Notes under the pieces: generated by a model
The model's database searches: none
The model's input: only the letters and a program-made list of their open reading frames with translations
What the model was told of the DNA's origin: nothing
Assembly (NCBI RefSeq): GCF_000720425.1
Contig: NZ_JOAJ01000001.1
Location: 62,001-126,000, forward strand
DNA: 64,000 bases
Direction: 5' to 3'
Source of the DNA: Nocardia rhamnosiphila NBRC 108938
GTDB taxonomy: Bacteria; Actinomycetota; Actinomycetes; Mycobacteriales; Mycobacteriaceae
Program-made: the position numbers and the translations under genes
In this document: in pieces, positions 35,762 through 43,738 of the stretch
Layout: every line of letters starts with the position of its first letter
Numbering within the stretch: the first letter of the stretch is position 1

Positions 35762-35998
35762 CGGCGGGTTCCTTCATCGGATCGGCTCCGGATGGTCACC
35801 CCGGATCGTAGCGATGCGCACGATTCCGCGCGACCGGCACGGTTGCCTCATGAACTCGACTGGCACAGTCGAATACGGCTGCGAGTCGACCGCCATATGA
35901 CCCCGGTGACGAGCGCCACCGACGCCGCCACCACTGCCTGCGAGCACCGGCTACGGCCGCCGAATTCGCCGCTGCGCACCGAATGCCTGTGCTCGACC

Positions 35999-36176
35999 AT
36001 GCCAGGCGGCGGCCCCACGGTCGAGGACTGGTACGAAACCCTCGACCTCGTCACCGCCGGAACCGTCGACCCCACCCCCCATCGGCGAAACCGTCGGCGT
36101 CCACGACCTCGCCGAGGCCTTCGAACGCGCCCGCTCGACCGACGCCCCAGTGCGCATCGTGTACACCACGGCCTGA
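35999..36176 (+). pseudogene. C-terminal fragment of a zinc-type alcohol dehydrogenase, frameshifted
   Basis: The frame opens PTVEDWYETLDLVTAGTVDPTP and, after a one-base shift at the CCCCCC run 36075-36080, continues IGETVGVHDLAEAFERARST and ends PVRIVYTTA. The joined sequence resembles the last 60 residues of MDR alcohol dehydrogenases. The N-terminal catalytic and Rossmann parts are missing. One extra C in the run would account for the shift. Confidence 0.6.
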
Positions 36177-36198
36177 ACAAACCCGTACTCCCCTCCGC

Positions 36199-36370
36199 AC
36201 GAGCGTGTTGTTCGTGTGCGTCCGCAACGCCGGACGCTCCCGGACGGCCGCCGCGTTCTCACCCACTGCGCCGGTGACCGGATCCGGGCCCGCTCCGCCG
36301 GCATCGCACCCGCCGATATGGTCGACCCGGTCGCTGTCGAGGTGCTGCTCGAGGTGCAACCCGAAAAGCG
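36199..36370 (+). pseudogene. Frameshifted, truncated arsC-like fragment
   Basis: TSVLFVCVRNAGRSRTAAAF in one frame is followed, after loss of one C near 36250, by LTHCAGDRIRARSAGIAPAD and MVDPVAVEVLLEVQ in the next. This is the first 55 residues of the arsenate reductase encoded intact at 45299-45709, to which it is very similar in DNA and protein. The C-terminal half and active-site Cys pair are absent. It is a remnant of a second arsenic cluster or of a duplication. Confidence 0.8.
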
Positions 36371-36402
36371 TGACGGTGAGGGTCCTTCCGGGGTGTGGTG
36401 GT

Positions 36403-37113
36403 TCAGTCGCAGCAGTCGCAGTCGTGCCCGGCCGCTGCGCCGCGGGGGAGGGCGGCGGGGTTCGGGCAGCAGGTCTCCCCGCGCCAGGCGTTGCGGCCTT
36501 CTTTCACCGCGATCGCGGCGATGACCAGGGCGGCGATCGGGTCGGCCCATGACCATCCGAACAGGCTGTTGAGCAGCAGCCCGGCCAGCAGCACCGCTGA
36601 TAGGTAGGTGCACAGCAGCGTCTGCTTGGAATCGGCCACCGCCGAAGCGGATCCCAGCTCGCGCCCGGCCCGGCGTTGCGCGGCGGACAGGATCGGCATG
36701 ATCGCCAGGCTCACCGCGGCCAGCCCGATCCCGATGGGTGAGTGCTGGGCTTCGCCGAGCCCGAACAGGGCCCGGATCGAGTCGACGGTGACGTAGAGGG
36801 CCAGGGCGAAAAAGGAGAAGGCGATGATCCGCAGTGCGACCTTTTCCCGGGCCTCGGGGTTGCGGCCGGCGAACTGCCAGGCGACCGCGGCCGCGGAAGA
36901 CACCTCGATCACCGAGTCCAGGCCGAACCCGATCAGCGCGGTCGAGGAGACGCGGGCGCCTTCGGACAGGGCGATGATCGCTTCGATGACGTTGTAGGTG
37001 ATGGTCGCGGCGACGAACCAGCGGATCCGCCGCGCCAGCAATGCTTTCCGATCCGGGTCGGGTCCGGAGACGGTCACCGCGGACGGAAGCGGGGGCATGC
37101 CGAGCGAGGCCAT
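36403..37113 (-). CDS. Cation transporter with Cys-rich C-terminus
   Basis: 236 residues with about six membrane helices (WFVAATITYNVIEAIIAL, ALIGFGLDSVIEVSSAAAVAW, IIAFSFFALALYVTVDSI, IGIGLAAVSLAIMPILS, LCTYLSAVLLAGLLLNSLF, WADPIAALVIAAIAV). The GLDS motif and second acidic site resemble cation diffusion facilitators. The tail ends CCPNPA...GHDCDCCD, a likely soft-metal site. It shares one base with the stop of an ArsR/SmtB-type regulator, giving a metal efflux operon as in the CmtR-linked transporters of mycobacteria. Metal (Cd, Pb, Zn) is not determined by sequence. Confidence 0.85.
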   Translation of the reverse strand: MASLGMPPLPSAVTVSGPDPDRKALLARRIRWFVAATITYNVIEAIIALSEGARVSSTALIGFGLDSVIEVSSAAAVAWQFAGRNPEAREKVALRIIAFSFFALALYVTVDSIRALFGLGEAQHSPIGIGLAAVSLAIMPILSAAQRRAGRELGSASAVADSKQTLLCTYLSAVLLAGLLLNSLFGWSWADPIAALVIAAIAVKEGRNAWRGETCCPNPAALPRGAAAGHDCDCCD

Positions 37114-37442
37114 CAGCAGCAGCCCTCGCTCTCGGCGTCCGGGCAGCACGCCGGGTCCACCGCCGGCACCAGCCCGAGTAGATCCTGCAGTGCCGCGGCG
37201 ATCCGGGGGTCGGCGAGTTCATAGCGGCTGCGCCGGCCTTCGGGCACGGCGACCACCAGCCCGCATCCGCGCAGGCAGGCCAAGTGGTTGGACAGGATCT
37301 GGCGGGTAACCCCGATCTGCTCGGCCAAATCCGACGGGTAGCCGGGCGCTTGGCGCAGGGACAGCAAAATCCGGGTCCGCGTCGGGTCGGACAGGGCGTG
37401 CCCGAACCGGGCCAGGGCGGCGGTGTGTACAGCGGTTTCCAC
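37113..37442 (-). CDS. ArsR/SmtB family metalloregulator, CmtR-like
   Basis: 109 residues, GTG start. TAALARFGHALSDPTRTRILLSL, SDLAEQIGVTRQILSNHLACLRGCGLVV and GRRSRYELADPRIA form the winged helix, with a Cys-x3-Cys in the recognition helix (HLACLRGC) as in Cd/Pb sensor CmtR. The C-terminus CCPDAESEGCC is an added Cys cluster. It represses the overlapping transporter gene and itself. Its divergent neighbour is the DoxX gene, so the 90 bases upstream may hold a shared operator. Confidence 0.88.
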   Translation of the reverse strand: METAVHTAALARFGHALSDPTRTRILLSLRQAPGYPSDLAEQIGVTRQILSNHLACLRGCGLVVAVPEGRRSRYELADPRIAAALQDLLGLVPAVDPACCPDAESEGCC

Positions 37443-37532
37443 ACACAGGACAGTACATTGCAATCTGTATTCAGGAAAGAATGAACTTTCAACGCGGTTG
37501 GATCGGGCGACGAGATCGGGAGGCGAGTGCTG

Positions 37533-38042
37533 ATGACGGAAGCGCGGCGGTGGTCGTGGCCGCAGATACTGGGCTCCGAGGGCCCGGCGGCGGTGATCTG
37601 CATCCGGGTGGCGGTGGGGTTGGTGTTTCTCAGCGAGGGGATACAGAAGTTCCTCTACCCCCACGCGCTGGGGCCGGGACGTTTCGAGAAGATCGGGATA
37701 CCGGCGGCGACGTTTTTCGCCAACCTCGATGGGGTCGTCGAAATCGCCTGCGGCACATTGGTCATCATCGGTCTGCTCACCCGTCTGGCGGCGATCCCGC
37801 TGCTCATCGACATCAGCGGGGCGATCGTGCTCACCAAACTGCCGCAGCTGCGCCCCGGCGGGTTCGATGGGAAAGAGGGTTTCTGGGGCATGGCCCACGA
37901 TGCCCGCACCGATTTCGCGATGTTGCTCGGGCTGATCTTCCTGCTGTGGGCCGGCCCCGGCCGCTGGTCGCTGGACGCGGTGCTCGCCCAGCGTGCTCGG
38001 CTCACCGGCGGCAGGGGACGGCAAGGGCAGGATGTGCGGTAA
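37533..38042 (+). CDS. DoxX family membrane protein
   Basis: 169 residues with four helices (AAVICIRVAVGLVFLSEGIQ, FFANLDGVVEIACGTLVIIG, AAIPLLIDISGAIVL, FAMLLGLIFLLWAGPG). The GLVFLSEGIQKFLYP and EIACGTLVIIGLLTRLAA patterns are those of DoxX/SURF4-like proteins linked to thiol stress. Start at the ATG 9 bases after GGGAGG (a GTG two codons earlier is possible). Followed by an FAD oxidoreductase in the same direction. Confidence 0.85.
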   Translation: MTEARRWSWPQILGSEGPAAVICIRVAVGLVFLSEGIQKFLYPHALGPGRFEKIGIPAATFFANLDGVVEIACGTLVIIGLLTRLAAIPLLIDISGAIVLTKLPQLRPGGFDGKEGFWGMAHDARTDFAMLLGLIFLLWAGPGRWSLDAVLAQRARLTGGRGRQGQDVR

Positions 38043-38164
38043 CCGCGGGACGTGCATGGACGCGCGGGACCGGTTCGTCGATGGTGGAGCCGGTCGAATG
38101 CAGTGCCTGGGCCGACCAGGTCATCAATGTCCGACCCTGCTCGATCGGGAGAAACGAGGAGATC

Positions 38165-39355
38165 ATGGGCAAGACCGTGGTGGTGCTCGGTGCCGGGGTG
38201 GGCGGGTTGACCGCTGCGGCCGAACTACGCACCGTGCTGGCGGGTGAGGACCGGGTGGTGCTGATCGACCGGGCGTTCACCGGCAGCCTCGGGTTGTCGT
38301 CGCTGTGGGTGCTGCGCGGCTGGCGCACCCCTGAACAGGTCAGGGTGGCTCCCGGCGCGGCGGCGCTGCCCGGGGTGCAGATGATGTCGGGTGATATCGC
38401 CCGTATCGATGTCGGGGCGCGGAGGGTGGACTGCGGTGCGGCCGGCCGGATCGGCTATGACGCCCTGGTGATCGCCCTGGGCGCCGGACTGAACCCCGCC
38501 GCGCTGCCGGGATTGCAGGCCGCACTCGATGCCGGGGTGGCCGGCCAGTTCTACACCCTCGACGGGGCCGCCGACCTGCACCGCCGGATCGGTGAGGTGG
38601 AGTCGGGTCGGGTGCTGGTGCTGGTGGCCTCGGCCCCGTTCGAATGCCCGGCCGCGCCGTTCGAGGCCGCCTTCCTCATCGCCGACCAGCTCGCCGGCAA
38701 GCACACCGGTGGCGCGGTGGCGGTGGAGGCGTTCACCCCGGACTCGCTGCCGATGCCGGTCGCCGGCCCTGAGGTCGGGAACGCCCTGGTGGAGTTGATG
38801 AGCGCCACAGGGATCGGGTTCCACGGCAACAAGTCCGCCATCGACATCGACCCCCACGCGCGGACGGTCTCGTTCGCTGACGGATCGACCGAAGTGTTCG
38901 ATCTGCTCGCCGTGGTCCCCCCGCACGCACCCTCCGCCGCGGCCGCCTCGGCCGGGCTGGGGCCGGCGGGCTGGATCCCGGTGGACCCGGCCACCCTGGC
39001 CACCAGCGCCGACGGGGTGTTCGCGGTCGGGGACAGCACCGCGCTGCTGCTGCCCAACGGCAAACCGCTGCCGAAGGCGGCGGTCTTCGCCGAAGCCCAA
39101 GCGCAGGTGGCCGCGCACCAAGCCGCCCGCTACCTCGGCTACGACGCCCCGACACCCGCTTCACCGGCAAGGGCGCCTGCTACGTCGAACTCGGGGAGGG
39201 CCTGGCGGCCAAGGGTGAGGGGGATTTCCTGGCCGTCGGCGACGTCGGTGACCATAGGGGTGTGGGTGGCGTTGATGTCGGTGAGTACGTCGAGGGCTGC
39301 CAGTGCGGCGGCCGGCTGGCTACCGGGGCATCGCACGTCGGGCTCCAAGGCGTGA
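38165..39355 (+). CDS. FAD/NAD(P)-dependent oxidoreductase (SQR/FCSD-like), C-terminus frameshifted
   Basis: ATG start with an AACGAGGAGATC leader. VVVLGAGVGGLTAAAEL is the FAD site, YDALVIALGAGLNPA the second Gly motif, and GVFAVGDSTALLLPNGKPLPKAAVFAEAQA the flavin-ribityl block; the family includes sulfide:quinone and flavocytochrome c sulfide dehydrogenase-like enzymes. From base 39147 the intact-looking ending DTRFTGKGACYVELGEGLAA lies in another frame, so one C is missing from the CCCC run at 39147-39150. As read, the last 60 residues are not homologous. The gene may be real with a consensus error, or a recent pseudogene. Confidence 0.75.
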   Translation: MGKTVVVLGAGVGGLTAAAELRTVLAGEDRVVLIDRAFTGSLGLSSLWVLRGWRTPEQVRVAPGAAALPGVQMMSGDIARIDVGARRVDCGAAGRIGYDALVIALGAGLNPAALPGLQAALDAGVAGQFYTLDGAADLHRRIGEVESGRVLVLVASAPFECPAAPFEAAFLIADQLAGKHTGGAVAVEAFTPDSLPMPVAGPEVGNALVELMSATGIGFHGNKSAIDIDPHARTVSFADGSTEVFDLLAVVPPHAPSAAAASAGLGPAGWIPVDPATLATSADGVFAVGDSTALLLPNGKPLPKAAVFAEAQAQVAAHQAARYLGYDAPTPASPARAPATSNSGRAWRPRVRGISWPSATSVTIGVWVALMSVSTSRAASAAAGWLPGHRTSGSKA

Positions 39356-39507
39356 CCGAATCCGCCGTCATCGTTCTGATAGGCCGCGAGCGCGGTCAGT
39401 ACGGGCTCGGCAGGTCCGTTGTCGAGAAGAACCGCCAGTTGGTGGCGTTCCAGGACACGGGCACCGGATTCGAGGAACCGCCGCGCGGCTCCCAGGTCGA
39501 TACTCAT
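39139..39507 (-). pseudogene. N-terminal fragment of a prenyltransferase/squalene-cyclase-repeat-like protein
   Basis: 122 residues, opening MSIDLGAARRFLESGARVLE and AAYQNDDGGFGHALEPDVRCP, which match the alpha-alpha barrel proteins annotated as prenyltransferase-like in actinomycetes (usually about 300 residues). After about residue 80 the sequence runs antisense into the tail of the FAD oxidoreductase, near 39240-39265, and homology stops. It looks like a deletion junction between two convergent genes. Confidence 0.6.
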
Positions 39508-39529
39508 GCACCGGAGGCCAGGCAGCGGT

Positions 39530-39691
39530 GAGCGTGGCGTCTTTCAGGAAACGGACAGCCGTGAGGCCGGTGAGGCACCGCACTTCCGCCGCCATATGCG
39601 CCTGGCTGGCATAACCCACTACATGCGCGCGGTCGGCCAACGTCACCCTATCCAGGCGCGAACCGACGAGGATCCCGGGCAGAAGCAGCAA
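39530..39691 (-). pseudogene. C-terminal HTH fragment of an AraC family regulator
   Basis: The frame reads VTLADRAHVVGYASQAHMAAE and VRCLTGLTAVRFLKDA, the second helix-turn-helix of AraC proteins (GYxSQxHxxRxFRxxTGxTP type). The first HTH and the sensor domain are missing, and the frame runs on into unrelated sequence. It lies just upstream of the truncated prenyltransferase-like fragment, with which it may once have formed a unit. Confidence 0.65.
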
Positions 39692-39908
39692 CGGCGTTCA
39701 TCGTCGGGCACCGATCACGGAGCCCGTTTCGGCCCAGATGTTCGATAATTGATGCATTCTTGAATGCTCGCGTGTTTCATCATCGCTGCTCAGCGATGCT
39801 TTACATGCGGCGCGGTATGAGAATCGGCCGGTTCTGGGGGCACGGATCGAGTCTCTGTGTTGTTAAAGAGTTGCGGGGTGACGGCTGCTCTGGGCACAGT
39901 GTCGGCTT
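39692..39908. other. Gap without a recognised gene, upstream of the hydrolase
   Basis: 217 bases with relatively lower GC (for example 39745-39790, ATTGATGCATTCTTGAATGC). GCATTCTTGAATGC at 39752-39765 is an imperfect palindrome (GCATTC / GAATGC arms separated by TT), a possible operator. No open frame here is convincing. Confidence 0.4.
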
Positions 39909-40808
39909 GTGTTGGGTACCGAAGTCAGGGTGCGTGTGTCCGGTGGTGTGTTGTCGGGGGTGGACTTCGGAGGCGAAGGCACTGGCGTGCTGTTGGTGCA
40001 CGGAAGCGGCCACAACTGTGTGGCGTGGTCGGAGGTGGCGTCGTATCTCGTGGCGCACTGCCGTGTGGTGGCGTTCGATCTTCGCGGCCACGGGCACACG
40101 GAGGCCGATTCTCGAACACCCGAGCAGTACTGGCGTGATCTCGGCGAGGTGGTAGTCGCGCTGGGATGGGATCGGCCGGTATTGGTGGGGCATTCCACCG
40201 GTGGGTACGCCGTAACGGCGGCGGCAGCTGCCGGAATTGTCGATTCGGGGGCTCTGTGTCTGGTCGACGGCCTCGTGCTCGATGATCGTGAGACAACGGT
40301 GCTCGGCAACGCGCAATGGCGAGAGCCCGAGGCGGCCCAGCGGTTGCGGGAGATGTTTCGTTACGGGTGGCGCGCCGACGAACGCCGGATGCTCGACTAC
40401 ATCGAGCAGTGCGCGCGGGAGACCGATACAGATTGGCTCAACGCCGGCGCCCGTCCGGAGTTGGTGCGAGAGGTCATGCGCCGCTGCTTCATTGCCCGCC
40501 CGGACGGTGGGTATGTGCGGCGCCCGACCGTGGAAGAGATCGCGCTGACCGCGGTACCGGACCCCGAAGCAGCTGTATATCCGAGTGTGGATGTGTACGG
40601 GCGGATCGAGTGCCCGATGACGATCGTGCTGCCCACGGACGGCTTCTACGCGCCGCGCTCCGCTGAGGTTCGCGCAGTTGTCCGGGCCGGGCACGATCGA
40701 CGGTTGGTCGGCATCGACGCCGGACACAACGTGCCGATGACCCGGCCCGCCGAACTCGCCGCGATCATCGTCGACCTGGTACACCGGGTCGCCGCTGCTA
40801 GTGAATGA
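39909..40808 (+). CDS. Alpha/beta hydrolase
   Basis: 299 residues, GTG start without a clear ribosome site. GVLLVHGSGHNCVAW is the oxyanion region, VVAFDLRGHGHTEA the strand-4 motif, LVGHSTGGYAVTAAAAA the nucleophile elbow (GHSTG) and DAGHNVPMTRPAEL carries the catalytic His. It is a cytosolic esterase, lactonase or haloperoxidase-like enzyme. The streptogramin lyase gene follows after 22 bases in the same direction, so the two are probably cotranscribed. Confidence 0.85.
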   Translation: MLGTEVRVRVSGGVLSGVDFGGEGTGVLLVHGSGHNCVAWSEVASYLVAHCRVVAFDLRGHGHTEADSRTPEQYWRDLGEVVVALGWDRPVLVGHSTGGYAVTAAAAAGIVDSGALCLVDGLVLDDRETTVLGNAQWREPEAAQRLREMFRYGWRADERRMLDYIEQCARETDTDWLNAGARPELVREVMRRCFIARPDGGYVRRPTVEEIALTAVPDPEAAVYPSVDVYGRIECPMTIVLPTDGFYAPRSAEVRAVVRAGHDRRLVGIDAGHNVPMTRPAELAAIIVDLVHRVAAASE

Positions 40809-40830
40809 CCGAGCCGAGAAAGGACCATCG

Positions 40831-41721
40831 ATGACACAAAATGCCGACAGTCGACTCGTCCAGGAGTTTCCGGTGGCCGACGCCGCGGCGGGCCCATACG
40901 GCATCACCACGGGAGCCGACGGCGCGCTCTGGATCACGCTGGCGCAGAGCGGCGAAATCGCCCGCCTGACCGTCGACGGTGTGCTCGACCGGTATTCGGT
41001 CGGCGCCGCCGGATCCCGACCGACGGTCATCGCCGCCGGCGTGGACGACGCCTTGTGGTTCACCCGATCCGGTGACGACCACATCGGGCGTATCACCACC
41101 GATGGTGTCGTGACGGCGTTCGGCCTGCCGGCGGGCAGCAGCCCGTTCGGGATCTGCGCCGGTCCGGACGAGGCCATGTGGTTCACCGAGATGAACACCG
41201 ACCGCATCGGCCGCATCACCCCCGACGGACAGATCGCCCACATCGACCTCCCTGTCCGGGGCGGGTTCCCGTCCATGATCACCCGCGGGCCCGACGGCGC
41301 ACTGTGGTTCACCCTCAACCAAGCCGGCGCCATCGGACGTATCGACCTCGACGGCAACATCACCCAGTACCCACTGCCCGATCCAGGCGCACCGGTAGGG
41401 ATTACGTGTGGTCCGGACGCCGTATGGTTCGTCGATATCGCCGCCGGCCGGATCGGCCGCCTCGAGCCCGATGGCACGATGAAACTGTTCCCGTTACCCG
41501 ACCCCGCGGCGAAACCACACGCCATCACCGCGACAGCCGCTGGTGAGTGCTGGTTCACCGAATGGGGAGCCAACCGACTCGGACGGATCAGCTACGCGGG
41601 CGATATCACCGAATACAATCTGCCCACACCGGCATCCGAACCACATGGCATCACCATGGGCCCCGACGGCGCGGTGTGGACGGCACTGGAAATCGGAGCC
41701 GTCGCCCACGTCGCGCCGTGA
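40831..41721 (+). CDS. vgb: Virginiamycin B (streptogramin B) lyase
   Basis: 296 residues, ATG behind GAGAAAGGA. Seven repeated blades of the form GPDGALWFT...GxIGRI make a beta-propeller. Catalytic candidates of Vgb are conserved: the first His in AKPHAITA (residue about 230), SEPHGIT (about 272) and the Glu of WTALE (about 287). Known Vgb linearises type B streptogramins by breaking the ester bond through elimination, conferring resistance. Full length for the family. Actinobacterial homologues often act on other cyclic depsipeptides, so the substrate here is inference. Confidence 0.88.
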   Translation: MTQNADSRLVQEFPVADAAAGPYGITTGADGALWITLAQSGEIARLTVDGVLDRYSVGAAGSRPTVIAAGVDDALWFTRSGDDHIGRITTDGVVTAFGLPAGSSPFGICAGPDEAMWFTEMNTDRIGRITPDGQIAHIDLPVRGGFPSMITRGPDGALWFTLNQAGAIGRIDLDGNITQYPLPDPGAPVGITCGPDAVWFVDIAAGRIGRLEPDGTMKLFPLPDPAAKPHAITATAAGECWFTEWGANRLGRISYAGDITEYNLPTPASEPHGITMGPDGAVWTALEIGAVAHVAP

Positions 41722-41950
41722 CCCAGGCGACTGCCGCAGGCGGCCGTGCTCGGCGGCTTCCGAAACCACGGTAGGCAGTACGCAGCCACGCGTGCGCCTA
41801 CCGAACAGGCGCGACAGGACTCGCTCCCGGCGGGCTGCACTCACAGCGATTGTCCATCAATTGATCTTGGGCTCAATCGGTCACTGCATCACCGGCCGAG
41901 CTCCGGACAGCGGGAGGCTATCAGCGGACCGAGACAACCTGTTCAGGTAA

Positions 41951-42099
41951 TTTACCGGCAAGGACGCCGAGCGCGAACAGCTGTCCGCGTGCCTGGACTA
42001 CGTGCGTGCTGGCGACACCCTCGTGGTCGCCTCCCTGGATCGCCTCGGCCGGTCCCTGCAGGACCTGATTTCGATCGTGGCCGACCTGCGCCGTCGCGG
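41951..42099 (+). pseudogene. Serine resolvase/invertase fragment
   Basis: About 50 codons directly after an in-frame TAA read FTGKDAEREQLSACLDY, VRAGDTLVVASLDRLGRSL and LISIVADLRRRG, the middle of the Tn3-type resolvase catalytic domain. The N-terminal Ser region and the DNA-binding C-terminus are missing. This is the clearest trace of a mobile element in the window. The 229 bases upstream hold no other gene. Confidence 0.75.
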
Positions 42100-42275
42100 A
42101 TCCCGGGCCGATCCGCACCATGTCGGCGACCTGGGGTTCGCTTACCCCGGGACTCGCGCAAACCCCTCCGGTTTCACTTATAGGAATTGTGCATAACTGC
42201 TGTGTGGCGTGGTCTAGGCTGCTGTCGGCTCAACGAATCTGTTCCACCACCCGCCGACACCGAAAGGCACACATA

Positions 42276-42797
42276 GTGATTCGTGGGAGACTTTTCGCTT
42301 CGATACTCGCGTTGACCGCCGCTGTACTGGTCAATGTGGCCGGGCCGGCCAGCGCAACGACCAGCATATGGATCGGGAGAGCGTTCCCGGACGCGGAGGG
42401 CGACTACAGCTGGTGGGTCGTCGCCGAGATCACCTACGTCTGCGAACCCGGCCAGGCCAACGCCCTGTGGGTCGAGGTCGAGTCCGAGCGGTTCACAAGC
42501 CCAGAAGGCCAACCCGTCCGTATGAAAGACGAGGGTCTGGGTCAGGTGACCTGTGACAGCGAATCTCGGCAGACGAAGGTCAGGGTGCCATTGGGCTTCG
42601 ACTACGGCGAGGGCCCGAATCTCGCAGATGCTCACGACGGCGACGGCAATGAACTCATGACGTATTACTACGATGACCGGGCGGTCGAGATCACCGCCGC
42701 GTTCGCCTACCTGCCGCCTGACGCCGAGGACATGAGCCAGGTCGAGATCCATAAGGACACCGCCGAGAACCGGACCGTGACTCTGACTGAGGAATAG
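42276..42797 (+). CDS. Secreted protein, unknown function
   Basis: 173 residues, GTG behind GAAAGG. A signal peptide (VIRGRLFASILALTAAVLV, cleavage near PASA) is followed by a compact acidic domain with two Cys (ITYVCEPG, GQVTCDSES) that probably form a disulfide. ATTSIWIGRAFPDAEGDYSWWV and LMTYYYDDRAVEITAAFAYL suggest a beta-rich fold. No family is recognised. A terminator-like hairpin lies 60 bases after its stop. Confidence 0.7.
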   Translation: MIRGRLFASILALTAAVLVNVAGPASATTSIWIGRAFPDAEGDYSWWVVAEITYVCEPGQANALWVEVESERFTSPEGQPVRMKDEGLGQVTCDSESRQTKVRVPLGFDYGEGPNLADAHDGDGNELMTYYYDDRAVEITAAFAYLPPDAEDMSQVEIHKDTAENRTVTLTEE

Positions 42798-42856
42798 TCC
42801 GCGGCCCGCCCTGGTCCGCACCGGACCGCTGCGCAGGGTGCGGGTCTGGAACGTGA

Positions 42857-42883
42857 GAACCGGCCAGATACTCTGGCTGGTTC
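42857..42883 (+). terminator. Hairpin after the secreted-protein gene
   Basis: GAACCGGCCAG and CTGGCTGGTTC form an 11-base stem with one G-U pair and a 5-base loop ATACT. No U-run follows, so it would be an actinobacterial I-shaped terminator. Confidence 0.5.
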
Positions 42884-43284
42884 GCGTTGTGTTCGGGAGC
42901 CTCAGGCGCTGAGCTCCCAGAACCAGGGTGCGTCTTCGTGCCGGAGTGCGTCGCGCGGTCGCCCGCTGCCCACCAGGATGTCGTCGCCCCGGCGGCTCAC
43001 ATCGAGGTCATCCGGTTCAGACCACATGGCGAGCGGTTCGACCATGAACCGGCATCCAGACGTCTCGATTCCCGGGGGTGTCCTATGAGCAGGTCGGCCG
43101 ACAGTGGGCACGCAGGCGCCATGGTCCACTTCTTTGCCGACGACATGTCCGGGGAGCGCTGGGATGTGACCGGACCGCTGGCCTTCTCGGGCGTCGGGTG
43201 ACGTTTCGGGTCGGTGAGCAGGCAATCAAGGATTTGAGACGATAATCGCGCCCTGACCTGGTGATCCGTTCGGAGCGCGCTGGG
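42884..43284. other. Region with only uncertain small frames
   Basis: 400 bases between the terminator-like hairpin and the ArsR stop. On the minus strand 42902-43075 reads CRFMVEPLAMWSEPDDLDV and later EDAPWFWELSA, which looks protein-like and might be the end of a deleted gene. On the plus strand 43085-43201 reads MVHFFADDMSGERWDVTG. Neither is recognisable or has a good start. Confidence 0.35.
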
Positions 43285-43644
43285 TCAGCGGCAGCAGTTG
43301 GGGTCGAGGACGGTGCAGAGTGCGGTGAGGGCGTCGCGGCGGGCCTGATGCAGCACGCTCATGCCGTGGCGTTCGGAGTCGATGAACCCGGCCTTGCGCA
43401 GCTGGGTGAGGTGATGGCTGACAGTCGATTCCGACAGTCCGACGGCCGCGGCGAGGTCCCCGCCGGTGCGGCCGGTATCGGGGTCGGCGAGCAGCAAGGA
43501 GATGAGTTTGACCCGGACCGGGTCGGCGAGCGCTTTGAGTCGCAGGGCGACGTGCAGGGCCGCCTCGTCGTCGACCGGGCCGGCGGCCACGGGGGCGCAG
43601 CAGACGGGGGCGGTGATATCGATGACGGGCAACGCTTTGGGCAT
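43285..43644 (-). CDS. arsR: Arsenic-responsive ArsR repressor
   Basis: 119 residues; the ATG at 43644 has AGG at eight bases, while one three codons upstream overlaps that site. HVALRLKALADPVRVKLISLL, GDLAAAVGLSESTVSHHLTQL and GFIDSERHGMSVLH are the winged helix. VCCAPVAAG near the N-terminus and DPNCCR at the end supply Cys pairs of the type used by actinobacterial As(III)-sensing ArsR. It is divergent from arsI-acr3-arsC across a 95-base region with operator-like repeats. Confidence 0.9.
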   Translation of the reverse strand: MPKALPVIDITAPVCCAPVAAGPVDDEAALHVALRLKALADPVRVKLISLLLADPDTGRTGGDLAAAVGLSESTVSHHLTQLRKAGFIDSERHGMSVLHQARRDALTALCTVLDPNCCR

Positions 43645-43668
43645 ATATCGCATCCTACCAGCAGATAT

Positions 43669-43724
43669 TGACTTATGTCGAAAAGGTGGCAGACTGGCCG
43701 CCGTCAGTTATTCGATATATGTCA
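43669..43724. promoter_or_regulatory. Inverted operator pair of the ars promoter region
   Basis: TGACTTATGTCGAA (43669-43682) and TTCGATATATGTCA (43711-43724) are inverted copies, 12 of 14 positions agreeing. A third partial copy, CATATATCG, overlaps the arsR start (43642-43650). TTCGA plus AT-rich flanks is typical of ArsR operators. They are placed to control both divergent transcripts. Confidence 0.6.
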
Positions 43725-43738
43725 CACAGGTGGTGGTC

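Noticed and set aside
37113..38057. Long minus-strand frame covering the ArsR/SmtB regulator and DoxX region
   Set aside because: Only the last 109 codons have homology. The rest is antisense to the DoxX gene.
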